Position numbers and translations under genes: made by a program
Assembly (NCBI GenBank): GCA_027972325.1
Contig: JAPMOS010000096.1
Coordinates: 1 to 64,000, forward strand
Direction: 5' to 3'
Source of the DNA: Paratrimastix pyriformis
Lineage: Eukaryota > Preaxostyla > Paratrimastigidae
Length of the DNA stretch: 64,000 bases
Part shown: positions 1 to 10,093 of the stretch, piece after piece
How positions within the stretch are numbered: the stretch's first letter is position 1
How the letters are laid out: every line of letters starts with the position of its first letter
The notes under the pieces: generated by a model
Seen by the model: the letters and a program-made list of their open reading frames with translations, nothing else
What the model was told of the DNA's origin: nothing
Databases searched by the model: none

Positions 1-389
1 GGTGTTTGTCCACAGACGAGCCGCGCGATGATTCTTGTGGCACGTGGCAGTCGAAAGTTCGCACATTCGATTGCTGGAACAATAAAGCCCCAAGAAGTTG
101 AAAATAAACTGGCTGATCGCTTTGTGCTTCTTCGATTGTCCTCCAGCAGCATGTGCACCGTGCGTTCGATGATCTCATAGCGTGGAGCACGGTGCTCATT
201 GACGACCAATGAACTGAAGAGCTTCATAAGCTCAAACGCATCCAAGGAGAGAGCTTGTCCAATGGAGCTGAAGAGGGGACCACAGATGCCACCCAACTCA
301 TCTTGAAGATACTCTACCATAGGGTCGTCACGACTTTGGATCTCGGCGATCCATAATAAAGTTGGAATCGTCCTTACTGAGCTCGTCAT
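1..389 (-). CDS. Unrecognised local protein family, copy 1 (partial, runs off left edge)
   Basis: I do not recognise this protein. A minus-strand frame is open from an ATG at 389 to the window edge (about 129 residues, 3' end missing). It holds a helical, acidic stretch with DDPMVEYLQDEL, then LFSSIGQALSLDAFELMKLF and SSLVVNEHRAP. The same order of motifs is found on the plus strand at 8,202-8,328 (DEFCKLFGHL) and 9,488-9,790 (EEDPFLCFIDEL, then PEFGKLFGYLVASEKRIPS), so it is one of at least three related copies here. An overlapping frame from an ATG at 408 gives a start that matches copy 3 better (MEIATEHDEL against MACEITAVNDDL), so the true start or a small intron is unresolved. It lies just beyond the 3' end of LINE A. 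Seen: the open frame and similarity between copies. Inferred: a real gene or the ORF of an unnamed element. Confidence 0.5.
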   Translation of the reverse strand, partial: MTSSVRTIPTLLWIAEIQSRDDPMVEYLQDELGGICGPLFSSIGQALSLDAFELMKLFSSLVVNEHRAPRYEIIERTVHMLLEDNRRSTKRSASLFSTSWGFIVPAIECANFRLPRATRIIARLVCGQT

Positions 390-559
390 GCTCAGTGGCG
401 ATCTCCATGGCCAGAAACGGGCAGAACGCGGAGCAAAGGGAACGTGCAACGCCGAGACTTCAACCGGGGGACACCCGCGGAAACCCCGTTCCACTTACTC
501 GGCACGTTACATGTCAAATAGGCTTGAGACACCGTCATGACGTATGCATTTCTGCTTGT

Positions 560-1329
560 TGTGTGCACCATGTCCACCATGTTTCGCCACCCATTCCCAC
601 TCCGCGCGTTAATGACCACCAGTGCACCCCTCACCTGCTTCTTGGTCCCCAAATTCTCCATCCTCTGCCTTGTCCACCCGCCTCCAGGGCCCCTTTCTGT
701 CCATCCACCACCGCCTTCACCTCCATCCCCGCACGCCCCACACTGTCTTTTGCCCCTCGATGTACAGTCGCACCCCGTTCGCGCCTCTGCCTGCTTCTTC
801 CTGGGCTGCCGGGTCGAGATTCAGCTGCAGAGCCTCCTTGGCCGCTTGGTCTGCCTCCTTGTTGCCCCGAGCATCCGTGCTCTCTCCATCCTGGTGCCCT
901 TGATCCACCGAATGCACCCGACCCTTGTGTTCTGCCATCCGTCTCCCAGTCGGCACAGCATGACCCACGTCTCTTGCTCCATCCTCGCCGCCTTGTTACC
1001 CTCTGCTGTTGAATCTTCCGCACCCACGACATGGCCACCTTGCTGTCCGTCACCACCTCCACGTCCACCTCCCCGCCATTATGGCCTCCGCCACTGCCTC
1101 CACTTCCGCTTCTTGTCTTCAGGTCCAGTCGACCTCGCCCTTTGCGCACCACCACGTCACCTCCATCCTCCATGAGCTCCACCACCCCGTACCCCGCCTT
1201 ATGCTCTTTCTTGTCCTTTGTCGCCGACCCATCCGTGAAGGTTTTTCGGCGTCGCGCCCCCCTTGTCCACCTTTCCTGCTTTCGGTCCGCCCGCGACTTC
1301 TTTTCTTTGCCTGTTTCATCCACCACCAC
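560..1329 (-). pseudogene. LINE A RNase H domain
   Basis: Minus-strand frames give the RNase H signature in order: KTFTDGSATKDKK near 1,230, VEVVTDSKVAMSWV near 1,050, and DARGNKEADQAAKEAL near 850 in another frame. These supply the acidic residues expected of an RNase H fold, but the frame changes between the second and third blocks, so the domain is broken. The tail LVVINARSGNGW near 600 matches LMINDKSGNA in LINE B, so the alignment of the two elements continues past RNase H before LINE A ends. Confidence 0.75.
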
Positions 1330-2385
1330 TCACCAGCATGCGCGATTCAATGCTGACGCCATTTGATCTCTCGATTTCTCGCGCCGATCTTCTTCTCCTT
1401 TGTTCCATGAATTCTGACCTTCTCCAGCGGTGTTTTATCCATTTCATCCCTTTCCTTTGATCTCCCTTCCACCTCCACTCACCACCTCCACACACACTCA
1501 CCCTCCGACTCATCGTCGCCCTCCCCCTCATACTCCTCCTTATCCATGCCCACGACCCCTTGGCTCCCATCCTTCTTCAGCACCTGCTGTTGCAGTTGCG
1601 GCTGCCTCGGTTGCAACATCTGCTTGCTGCTTCTGCTGCTCTTGCAGTTGCGGCTCCTGCGACTGCTTCTGCTGCTTCAGTTTCGGCTCCGACTGGTGCG
1701 GCTGCTGTTGCTCTTGTTCCGCTGTGTCCGTCTCCTGTTCCTCTACGGTGGTCCGTTTCCTTGCCGGCATTCTAAAACCTGGCAGCAGCATTCATTCCGT
1801 TCCCCACACATTATTTTAGACAACTCTGTCCACCATTTGGGCTAGGACCACTTCTCCCGAACCACTTCACCAGCCTCAACCCGTCATCTGTCACCAAGTC
1901 GTCCAGTGTCCTCTTTCCATGCTTCACCAACATTTCCCTGTGGGCCTTCGACAGACACACCCCCACTTGTGCCACCATGCCTTCAATGCTGGCCCAGTCT
2001 TCTTCTCATCGATGAACTCCTTCCCTTCTTCATGCCGGCCACAATCAGCGGGCACCCTTTGCGTACTGAGGCTTCCTTGGCTTCCCCACATCCCCCTCCG
2101 TATGTTTCCTCTCCATCCACCAGGTCTCTGCCCCGACCCGAAGGCCGACCTCCCGTCGTGCCATCACCCGAATCGACTCGGCCACATAACCATAGGTCCG
2201 TCTCTGTTTGTTATCCTGTGGGTATTCCAGTATATCTCGTTGCGCGCCCCATAATTTGGTGAGTGTTCATGCCTCAGATTTTGTCCCAGCTCGGTGTCTG
2301 GCTCCGCCAACCTTCCCACCAGCTGCATGATAGCTGTCGTGTCGTGTACGTCCGTGGGTGACTTCACTCCCAGTCCGCCCAGCTC

Positions 2386-3553
2386 TCAGGCAGAAAGACC
2401 AAGTCGGTCTCTCCTCCCCAGCGAGGAGATGCAGTGTCGCATCACGTTGCTGTAAGCCCTCTCAATCTTGTCCAGCTCGTCCTTCTTGCTCGGGAACTGC
2501 CTTGCACTGTACTGCAGAATGGGGGTCACACACTCGTTCAGCACCTGTATCACCACCGCAATGGGTAAAGTACGCTGTGTCAACTCTCCAGGCGTCCCAT
2601 AATTTTCTCCATCACCCTGCTCGTGTTGATTCGCATGTTCATCTCGCTGTTCAACCACACCCCCAAGTACCGAATGGCCCCTCCGCTTGGCTGCTGCTCA
2701 TGAGCTGCCCTGGTCCCGAATGGGCACGCCAACCCTCCCTGACTGTTTCATTCGTGATGAAGTCACTTCTTCCAGTTCAGCTGCATCCCCGCCTGCTCAA
2801 TCACCTCTGCCGCCGCTCTCTGGGTCACCCTGTGAAATACCTCTCCCAATGTTGAATGGTTCTGTCACCCCATATGCTGTTATAACCCGTGACTGCCTTC
2901 CCGTGTACAAGCTCCTCACATACTGCATGAACTTTTCCTCCGTCCCCATCCTTTCCAGTGCATCCATCAGTGCCCGCATGCTGACCGTGTCATATGCCTG
3001 GCAATGTCCAACGACACCATCCAGAACTTCTTCTTTGCTCGCTTGGCCTCCGTTATGACACTGAGCACATTGCTAATGGGCGTCTCAATCCTCCTTCCGC
3101 GCAGGAACCCGAACTGCTCCGGCCCAAAGACCTTCCTGGCCTCCGTCTGCTCCTGGAACCTACGCGCAATGACGGTCTGCAATGCCTTCAACCATACTGA
3201 AATGAGTGTATGGGTCTCCTCCCCATGGGGTCACCCGGGTGCGCCTTTCCTGGTTTGGTCAACATGTGGATGTTGCTCTGCTTTAACTCCGCAGGCACCG
3301 TGGCCGACTCCAACATGGCGTTGTACTGTTTGAGCATCCACTCCCACAACAGGGGTCCCATGACCAACATCTCGGCTGTCACCCCATCAGGTCCGCATGC
3401 CTTCCCCATTGCCAACTTCCTCACCAGCTGGGCCACTTCCTCCACGCCCTCCAAGGGCCTCATCACTGACCGAGTCTTGGCGTCCACTCCCATTTCGCCC
3501 TCCGCCTGACCACCATCCTCACCCATCCATATCTCCTCCACTGTGTTTTGCAT
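2386..3553 (-). pseudogene. LINE A reverse transcriptase, catalytic block deleted
   Basis: Minus-strand frames show RT blocks GKACGPDGVTAEMLV, KQSNIHMLTKPGKAHPGDP, GPEQFGFLRGRRIETPISNV, SRVITAYGVTEPFNIGRG followed by ISQGDP, and the thumb-like ECVTPILQYSARQFPSK. They follow the same order as in LINE B. Between GISQGDP (about 2,835) and LNWKK (about 2,780) there are only some 55 bases, against about 190 in LINE B, and the FADD catalytic box seen in LINE B is absent. The likely cause is an internal deletion of roughly 100-150 bases, together with frame changes. Confidence 0.8.
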
Positions 3554-4389
3554 CGTCTCTTCCCGTTTGGCTTCGAGGCGGTGCGAGGCTGTCCAACCTA
3601 CGCAGCAAGTTCAACACATCCTCACTTTCAGCCTGTTCAGCTTCCCCTTTTCGCTGGTCTGCCCATCCCTCGACCTCGCCTGCTCCTCCATCACCGCCCG
3701 CCATCCTCCCTCCTTCACTTGTTGCGCATCTGAGGTCACCTCCACCACCTTCCTCCAACATCCTTCCGGGCGAACGTTGTCACTGGGGTGTTGGGGTCAC
3801 AGAATTCCCTGTATATGTGTCGCCTCCCCTCCAGTTTGTGGTCCTGTTCCTTGCGCTGTGCCCTCGTCCGTTCCCTCAGTATTTTTTCGTGTGCCTCTTC
3901 TGGCGTCATCCCCTTCCGCAGTTCGCCTGAGGGCCTTCATCCTCCGGTCTCCCAGTTCCGCTCTGCCGCTGTCACCCGCTTTTTCCAGGTCCGTTCCCCT
4001 GCTCCTTCAAAATCTCGGATCTCTGTGAAGGTATACACTCGCATCCCTCTGACCACCTTGCCATGCACTTCATCCAGCTGCTCCTCCTCCACCGTCGGCA
4101 ACTTCCCAACCCCATCGCTCTTGCCACCACCCGCCTATATCGTTCCACCTTCTCCATCATGGTTCGGTACTTCTCTTGGCCTCAGTTTCTTCCACAATCC
4201 GGGTTCTTGCCCCTCAGTGTCCCTCCTCATCTTCTGTCTCATCCTCATCCTTCGTTGCCATTCTTGCTTCGTGTGCCTTCCTCCGCACCCGGTTCCTTTC
4301 CTCCTCTCGCTCAGCCTCCACTTTCCATTGTCTCATGTCCCCGGGTGATGGGCACAGGACAACATCACGCACCTGCGTCGGAACCCCGG

Positions 4390-5080
4390 TCCCTACGCAC
4401 TCCTCTAAGGTCCGTCATCGTCATGTGGTGGTCGGTAATTTTTCCCATAAAATATTGGTGTTGCGCCATGCCTGCCAGTTATGTATTCCCCGCCATCTTC
4501 GGTGTTGCCAGGGCAATGTCGAGCCGTGAGCGCTGCCACACTCCCAGTCGCATCTTTTCATATGTCACCTCATCCTCCCTGCCCACCATCTTGCCCACAT
4601 CCGCCAACCCCATCTGCTCCTGTGTTTCTGGCTGCCTTGCCAAGTCATTCATGTCACCCACCACCAACACCGCCATCCCAGCTGTGCGCGCCTCATCCAC
4701 CACCCGCTCCACCGTGTCCACTACCCGTTTCTTCAGTGCCTTATCGTCCCCATTGGGGTAGTATACTCCAACAATGCGAATCTTACGGTTGTCTTGGCAC
4801 CAGTCCATCCTCATAACATACCCAGGCATCTCCACCTCCACGCCCTTCACTCCACACAACAGCTCCCTCTTATATGCCATCAAAACCCCCCGCACGTATG
4901 TTGTGGGTGCAGGTGAACTTGACAATCATCCTCGCAACCGCTGGCTCCACGGAGCACCGCTTTGGTCTCTAAGACCAACACATGCTTGCGACACCTCCAC
5001 CAGGTCCGACATTGGCCCGCTTGATGGCGTTGCCCAATCCTCTGACATTCCAACTGACCACCCGCACCAACCCCCCTTGA
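4390..5080 (-). pseudogene. LINE A APE-type endonuclease domain
   Basis: In minus-strand order the apurinic-endonuclease motifs are VVSWNVRGLGNAIKRA (near 5,055), HVLVLETKAVL (another frame), RIVGVYYPNGDDKALKKR, AVLVVGDMNDLARQPE, QRSRLDIALATP and TDHHMTMTDL (near 4,430). These correspond to the N, E, GD(F/M)N, R-LD and S/TDH motifs of LINE endonucleases, the enzyme that nicks target DNA for target-primed reverse transcription. The N-terminal blocks are split over frames; the part from 4,925 to 4,479 is continuously open for 148 residues. Confidence 0.8.
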
Positions 5081-5404
5081 TCGGCACCCCCTTCATCACG
5101 TCCGCCCTCTTCCAGTCCTCAATCCCTTCCTGCTTGTCTGACCCAGCCAGCGCATACCACTTCTTCCTATCCTCCAACAGCAAACGCTCCTGCTTCCTTC
5201 TCCCGCTTGGCCATGTCCTTCTTGCTACACCCTTCTTCCGCTTTCCCCTTGTCCCCTACCCCTGGTGCTGCCGCCTGGTATGTCCATGCCCGGGTCACTG
5301 CACTCAGCCGCCAATGCCGCCGCCGGTCGTGGCTCCGCCTTCACCTGTTGTTGCTTCCCATCGGCCGGTTTCTCGTCGCCACTCTGCCGATTGACGGTCT
5401 GCCC

Positions 5405-6991
5405 TCACCCTGGCTGCCCAGTCCATGCCAACACCTCACCAGGATCCCTCACGTACACCATCAACCGTGCCCTTTCGTCCGGTCCCTCCCTCCGCGTCAC
5501 CCTTGCATCGTTCATCTCTTCCCACTCCACTTCGCCGCCAACCCTCCTGCATGACACCCAATGCCTCTTCCTCGGAAGGTATGTCACCCCGGCGACTGGC
5601 CACATCCCCACATCTCCCAGCGTGATCTTGTCCCATGCCACCGGCGTATCCTCATCGCCACGCACTTCCACCAGCACTCTTCGCCCACCCGGCCCCATGC
5701 GTGCCTCACATCAACTGTCCCTTCCCGTTTGCACATTGGGCAGGCCCCTCGACCGTCCATGGCCATCATCTCTTGCACACTACACGTCCTCCCACCTCCT
5801 TATACACAATCACGTCCACCTTGTCCTCACTACGCCTCCACCCACATGCCGCACATTCTCTTGTCTGTAGGTCAGTCGCCCCCATGTTGAACCGTCCCAA
5901 TCCATCCCTACACCACTCAGCAGCCGCAGAAGCTCACTGGCATCTCCCCACTCAAACCTCACCCCAGGCAACATGCCAATATTCGGAGGGCGCAACGACG
6001 CCCTCTCAGCGCTCGAGTCCACTCGTTCAGGGTCTGACAGGCCCCCTCCTTACCATCCTCCACCGTGGACCAACATTGCAACGCCGAATTGACCCAGCAG
6101 CAAAGTGCATGCGGATTCGCAATGCCCCGACTCACAACACCATCGCTTCCATCCTCTTCTTCACCATCCCCTCCTCCCGGCTGCCCACCACCCATTCTGC
6201 TCCCTCCTTCCTCTGAACCACTTGTCCTCCACAGATGTCTCTTCCGCCCTGGTGCACCTGACCGCGCCACCCTCCTCCTCCCGATCGGGTTCTCTCCGCT
6301 CCATCGACGAGCCCCTCCTTAATTTTACCCACCAATCCTTTCCTTTCCTCACTCTCTTCGACCCCTTCCCTACAGACCTCCACCATCCACTCAAACTTCC
6401 CAGCGATCCACTCGATCACCCAGACCATAACTTCCCATCCTTCTTCCCAATCGTTTCCCCTCCTTTTTTGATTGGTGCCCCAATAGATTTGCGTATCGCT
6501 CCTTGTTCCTTTCCTCGCCTCAGGGGGGGCCAGAGAGATTCGATCGAGCACACCCCACTGTCCCATTTCCTGCCGAATAGCCTTCTCACCAGAGATTCGC
6601 TCGCTTTGAGGGGTCTCCGGGTCTTCCCACTTTCCCATCCTTCTCTTTCAATTTCTCCCTTCACCACCTCAGGATGATTCAGAAATTTTTTCCATGTAAA
6701 ATTGTTTTGCGCAAGAAATTGATTTTTTCCTGGTTCCACCACTCTCAATTCCATTTGTCTCCACCAATTTTTTACCAACCTGTCCAGTGTTATCCCAGGT
6801 TTCCACCTCGATCCGGCGGATAGTCTCTGCCGCCAGCGCAACATCGGGTCGTCGGGAGCTTGAGCACCTCCCTGCTGGCGGCCTTGTGTGCAAGGTTTCT
6901 TGGGTGGGTTGGGGGACATCGGGCTCCTCCCGATCAAGGACTTCGTCCTTTCTGCCCGCTGGGCAAGATTCGGGTCTTCGGACCGATACAA
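5405..6991 (-). pseudogene. LINE A ORF1-like region
   Basis: Upstream of the endonuclease, minus-strand frames encode basic, tryptophan-rich protein pieces, including NNFTWKKFLNHPEVV (near 6,700), VRFEWGDASELLRLLSG (near 5,930), a CPMCK motif (near 5,745) and RARLMVYVRDPGEVLAW (near 5,450). Position and composition suggest the RNA-binding ORF1 protein usual in such LINEs. No complete zinc knuckle or RRM could be confirmed, and the frames are interrupted. Confidence 0.5.
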
Positions 6992-7139
6992 GATAAGGTG
7001 GCGCTCCTCGCTTCCTTGGGGCTGGCCACCCCAAAATCTGTTCTTCCCTTATTTTCTGCTTCTTTCTTTGCCTCTTGCGGGTTGGTTGTCAGGGGATGAC
7101 GACTCCGAATTTTCGGATCAGTCAACGACCGCTTTCGAA

Positions 7140-7600
7140 GAACCCACCATCCCCTGGTCAACGGCGGAGTGATAGGGGCTCGCCACCCCACAACAATTAT
7201 TGACGAGGCCCCGTGTGTTCGCCATCTGATGCTGCAAGTTCTACATTCCTCAATTCCACCAAAACCCCGCTCCTCTATTTGCGTTATCATCCGTTTCCCA
7301 GGTTCGCTTTCCCTTCTTTCAAGATTTTCCGATGATACGATTCCTTTTCCCTCAGATTCTCTCCTACATACCCATCCACCCTGGTCAACAGCGAAGCACA
7401 AGCACAAGGGGCTCGCCACCCCTTACCGAGGCCCCGTGTGTTCGCCATCTGATGTCACAAGTTCTCCATTCCTCAATTCCACCATTATCCCGCTCCTTTA
7501 TTTCAAGTGTTTGCGTTTTCAGCTGTTTCCCAGGTTCGCTTTCCCTTCTTTCAAGATTTTCCGATACTATTGCTTTTTCCTTCAGATCATCCTTCCATAT
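7140..7600 (-). repeat. About 230-bp tandem repeat, two copies, in LINE A 5' region
   Basis: The stretch 7,176-7,370 (ggggctcgccacccc, then gaggccccgtgtgttcgcca, ending tttcaagattttccgat) is repeated at 7,408-7,590 with modest divergence. A weaker trace of the same start occurs near 7,020 (ggggctggccacccc). Tandem monomers at the 5' end are known in several LINEs, where they can act as promoter units; that role here is inference. Confidence 0.75.
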
Positions 7601-7839
7601 CCGTTTCTGATTCATCCCTCGATTCTCCAACAACTTAGACGACAATGCCTTTCCACTATGATTCCTTATTACCTTATTGAGATAGTATCCCGGCTGCCCA
7701 AATTCCACCACTCTTTTTGACCGATCACCGACCCCCCTATTACCTTCCCCGGGAAGCGCTATGATTTTCCGAGCAATATTACTTTCTTTTCTATCCATTT
7801 CTACTAACCCGATCTGTGTTTTCCTTCCCCTCTCTTCCA

Positions 7840-8192
7840 GCACCACCACCACTTGGATGATCTGGACGATCTACGGACGAGCGCCCCTGTAAAGTAAATT
7901 CTTTTGTTTCCCTATAATTTTCCCCTTCCTTCTTCTCCCCCATCTGATTCCCTTGTTTTCCTTGTTTTTCCCTTGTTTTCCCTTGTTTTCTGGTTCAAAT
8001 AAATTTTGATCACATTCCCGTCGTCCCCTTCGGTCTCAGAGAGTGTTGGAGAAACGGGCATCACGAAAGTATTGCACTTCGTCATCTCCCTTCCATTTAC
8101 ACCATCCCTCTTCTCCACTCAATCCAACCATACTCAGGGTATGTCCCCCCAAAATCGCGGCTCCGAAGGGAAAAAGGTAGGGTTAGGGTTAG
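7840..8192. other. AT-richer stretch without a confident gene
   Basis: The region contains runs of cttgttttccc and no long coding frame. A short plus-strand piece at about 7,850-7,890 reads LDDLDDLRTSAPVK, reminiscent of NDDLDDATIAF at the start of local family copy 3, and may be a remnant exon followed by a possible GTAAAG donor. This is weak evidence only. Confidence 0.3.
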
Positions 8193-8197
8193 GGTAA
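8177..8197 (+). repeat. Short interstitial telomere-like repeat (TTAGGG-type)
   Basis: Three consecutive TAGGGT units are present (ggtagggttagggttaggg). TTAGGG is the telomere repeat of many eukaryotes. The run sits between the LINE A region and family copy 2. It is too short to show a chromosome end and may be a chance or repair-derived insertion. Confidence 0.5.
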
Positions 8198-8328
8198 TCG
8201 CGCTGAGGAAGATGATCTGGTCTTCCACGACCTTGACCACATTTCTACTTTCGAGAATTCGATGCTGGATGAATTTTGCAAACTCTTTGGGCATTTGGGT
8301 TTCTCTTCTGGAGCGCTTCCTTCGAGTA

Positions 8329-8351
8329 CCGTACTTGACATAATTTAGTAC
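8329..8351 (+). repeat. Left terminal inverted repeat of the MITE-like element
   Basis: This 23-bp sequence is perfectly complementary to 9,343-9,365. The match extends one base beyond the flanking TA on each side (G at 8,326, C at 9,368). Confidence 0.85.
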
Positions 8352-9095
8352 CCGGCATAATTTAGTACACCACCCCGGAAAATGGAAAATCCTACCCGTA
8401 GGGGAAAATTTTGGAAAAATTGTGCCCGAAATTAAAAAATTGGAGGCTGGGGGCGGGCGGGGAGGTCATGGGGGCGTGGGGGGCGTGGGGGCTGCCGTGA
8501 CGGGTGGCGGGCGTGGGCGTGATATTTGGGAAGCGTCTGGCGGCGAGGGAAGAGGGCTTACCCCATGCGCTCCACCCCCTCCCTCCCTCCCCTTCCTCCT
8601 CCCTTCCACTTCCCCCCCCCCCCGGAGCAGTGGTGCACCCCATTGAAATGTTTTGTGGTGGGTGGGTGATGGGTGGGTGATGGGTGGGGTGGTGGGTGGT
8701 GGGCGGTGGGGGGGTGGGTGGGGGGGGGTGGGCTGCGTGAGGGTTCCGGGGACGAATGCATTAGACTGGCACACGCCGAGTCCTTGGGTAATATAGACCT
8801 CCCGGTCCGCCCTCCTCGCGAGACAACCTCGCAGGAAGGGAACGCCCTAGTGACCGTCGGCTCACGCCCCCAGTTGGGGCGGTCGACGCCGACACTCGGA
8901 CAACGTTCCTTCTCCGTTCTTCTCCGCTTCGTCCGAGAGATTCAGGGCAGTGCGGCGCGGCGGACCGAATCCCCCTCCCCCCTCCCCCTCCCCCCCCCGG
9001 CCCCCACACACACACACCACATCCCCGCCATGCATGCGCATAGAACCATCTGCCCTCCCGCAGACACACACAGGCACACAAACACACATACTGAC

Positions 9096-9210
9096 TTGCA
9101 CACACCCGCACACACCCGCACACCCCGCACACCCCGCACACCCCGTACACACCCGCACACACCCGCACACACCCGCACACACCCGCACACACCCGCACAC
9201 ACCCGCATAC
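9096..9210 (+). repeat. CACACCCG minisatellite inside the MITE-like element
   Basis: About a dozen tandem units of cacacccg(ca) with cgcacaccc variants fill this stretch. It makes long spurious frames on both strands. Confidence 0.8.
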
Positions 9211-9342
9211 AATGTGTTGTGTCTTTCGGGCGCGTATAAAAAAAAAAGGAGCGTCTTTGTACAGACAAAAATTTCAGATTGGGGGAGACAAAATTTAGTA
9301 CACCACTCCGAGAAAAGTGCCAAAAATGCCGACCTGGCGGGT

Positions 9343-9365
9343 GTACTAAATTATGTCAAGTACGG
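9343..9365 (-). repeat. Right terminal inverted repeat of the MITE-like element
   Basis: Reverse complement of 8,329-8,351, followed directly by TA and by the resumed reading frame of family copy 2. Confidence 0.85.
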
Positions 9366-9487
9366 TACCTTGAATCGCTGCAGAAGGGCTGTTCTCCAGC
9401 TGTGTCTCGGGATCGCATTGCCGTCTGGATCCAGAAACTATTGTCCCCCCGGCACTATTCTCAGTTCAACACGATTTACGCAGGGCT

Positions 9488-10093
9488 ATGGCCTGCGAAA
9501 TCACTGCGGTGAATGATGATCTGGACGACGCAACCATTGCTTTTATTGAAAAACATGCTTCTATTCTTGATGAAGAAGATCCATTTCTGTGCTTTATTGA
9601 CGAGCTCGACGATCATCGAGCTATCTTCCGGAGCATGGACCAGCTGAGCCGTCTTTCCTTCACTTCTACCATGATCCCTGAGTTTGGCAAACTTTTTGGG
9701 TATTTGGTGGCCTCTGAGAAGCGCATCCCGTCGACCAAGTTGCTTCAGCGCATCAGTTTGAGCATTCTACGGTCGGCGGGGGGCGATCAATCTCTGTGCT
9801 GCCAAATCAATTGCGCAATTGATTCAATTCATTTGTGGTGCCACCATTTTCAATTTGGAGTCTTCCAGCAAGCCCGTTACTGTATCGCGAGTATCGATGG
9901 CGACCCCCGTTCCCGCCCGACCTGTGGCTTCGGTGAACCCGTCCACTGCTTCGCCGCAATCCGGCCTGTGTCCAAAGTCACCGAGCACTGTCAAACAGCC
10001 TCCCGGAAAAGTGACCGCACATTGCATCGACCCCTCAGCTGCCCCGCTTCAGCTTGGAGGTGGTACGAGTCGGCCACGTCCGCCATCCCCTGA
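9488..10093 (+). CDS. Local protein family copy 3, N-terminal domain
   Basis: Unrecognised protein. From an ATG at 9,488 the frame reads MACEITAVNDDLDDATIAFI, EEDPFLCFIDELDDH, FRSMDQLSRLSFTSTMI and PEFGKLFGYLVASEKRIPS, then LLQRISLSILR. The first 100 residues are acidic, helical and shared with copies 1 and 2. After about residue 105 the composition changes, and a different frame (9,819 onward) becomes the more protein-like one. A possible GTCGGC donor near 9,776 suggests an intron or a frame change. No transmembrane segment or known catalytic motif was seen. It may be a lineage-specific gene family or the structural ORF of an unnamed element. Confidence 0.5.
   Translation: MACEITAVNDDLDDATIAFIEKHASILDEEDPFLCFIDELDDHRAIFRSMDQLSRLSFTSTMIPEFGKLFGYLVASEKRIPSTKLLQRISLSILRSAGGDQSLCCQINCAIDSIHLWCHHFQFGVFQQARYCIASIDGDPRSRPTCGFGEPVHCFAAIRPVSKVTEHCQTASRKSDRTLHRPLSCPASAWRWYESATSAIP

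Larger units (their letters stand above)
410..7850 (-). mobile_element. LINE A: non-LTR retrotransposon with ORF1, APE endonuclease, RT and RNase H, decayed
   Basis: Read 5' to 3' on the minus strand, this stretch gives a repeated 5' region, an ORF1-like part, an APE-type endonuclease, a reverse transcriptase and an RNase H domain. Non-LTR elements carrying both APE endonuclease and RNase H belong to groups such as I, Tad and related clades; the exact clade is inference. The parts lie in changing frames with several stops, so the copy is dead. Its RT is clearly related to that of LINE B at 16.1-21.1 kb. Compared with LINE B it stops about 0.1 kb after the RNase H domain, lacking some 1.7 kb of 3' sequence, and runs into local family copy 1. 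Both ends are approximate; no target-site duplication was found. Confidence 0.8.
8329..9365. mobile_element. Non-autonomous TIR DNA transposon (MITE-like), TA target duplication
   Basis: The ends are perfect 23-bp inverted repeats: CCGTACTTGACATAATTTAG plus TAC at 8,329-8,351 and its complement at 9,343-9,365. Both are flanked by TA (8,327-8,328 and 9,366-9,367), the usual duplication of the Tc1/mariner superfamily. A subterminal motif, atttagtacaccac, occurs in the same orientation near both ends (about 8,358 and 9,292). The 1,037-bp interior has no transposase frame; it holds GC-rich GGGTGGGTGATG-like sequence and a CACACCCG minisatellite. It sits inside local family copy 2, whose frame closes up when it is removed, which supports a real insertion. 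Confidence 0.8.
8193..9516 (+). pseudogene. Local protein family copy 2, interrupted by a TA-flanked element
   Basis: I do not recognise the family. The left part (8,193-8,328) reads AEEDDLVFHDLDHIST and DEFCKLFGHLGFSSGALPSS. Removing the inserted element (8,329-9,365) with one TA copy lets the same frame resume at 9,368 (TLNRCRRAVLQLCLGIALPS) up to a stop at 9,514-9,516. Copy 3 immediately downstream has PEFGKLFGYLVASEKRIPS then LLQRISLSILR, and the two are also alike at the DNA level (tttggcaaact against ttttgcaaact). The frame enters a stop inside the inserted end, so this copy is disrupted. It could alternatively be one repeat unit of a longer gene that continues into copy 3. Confidence 0.55.

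Noticed and set aside
362-8197. Many plus-strand Ser/Pro/His-rich frames over 0.4-8 kb
   Set aside because: They are antisense shadows of LINE A; the minus strand carries the recognisable domains.
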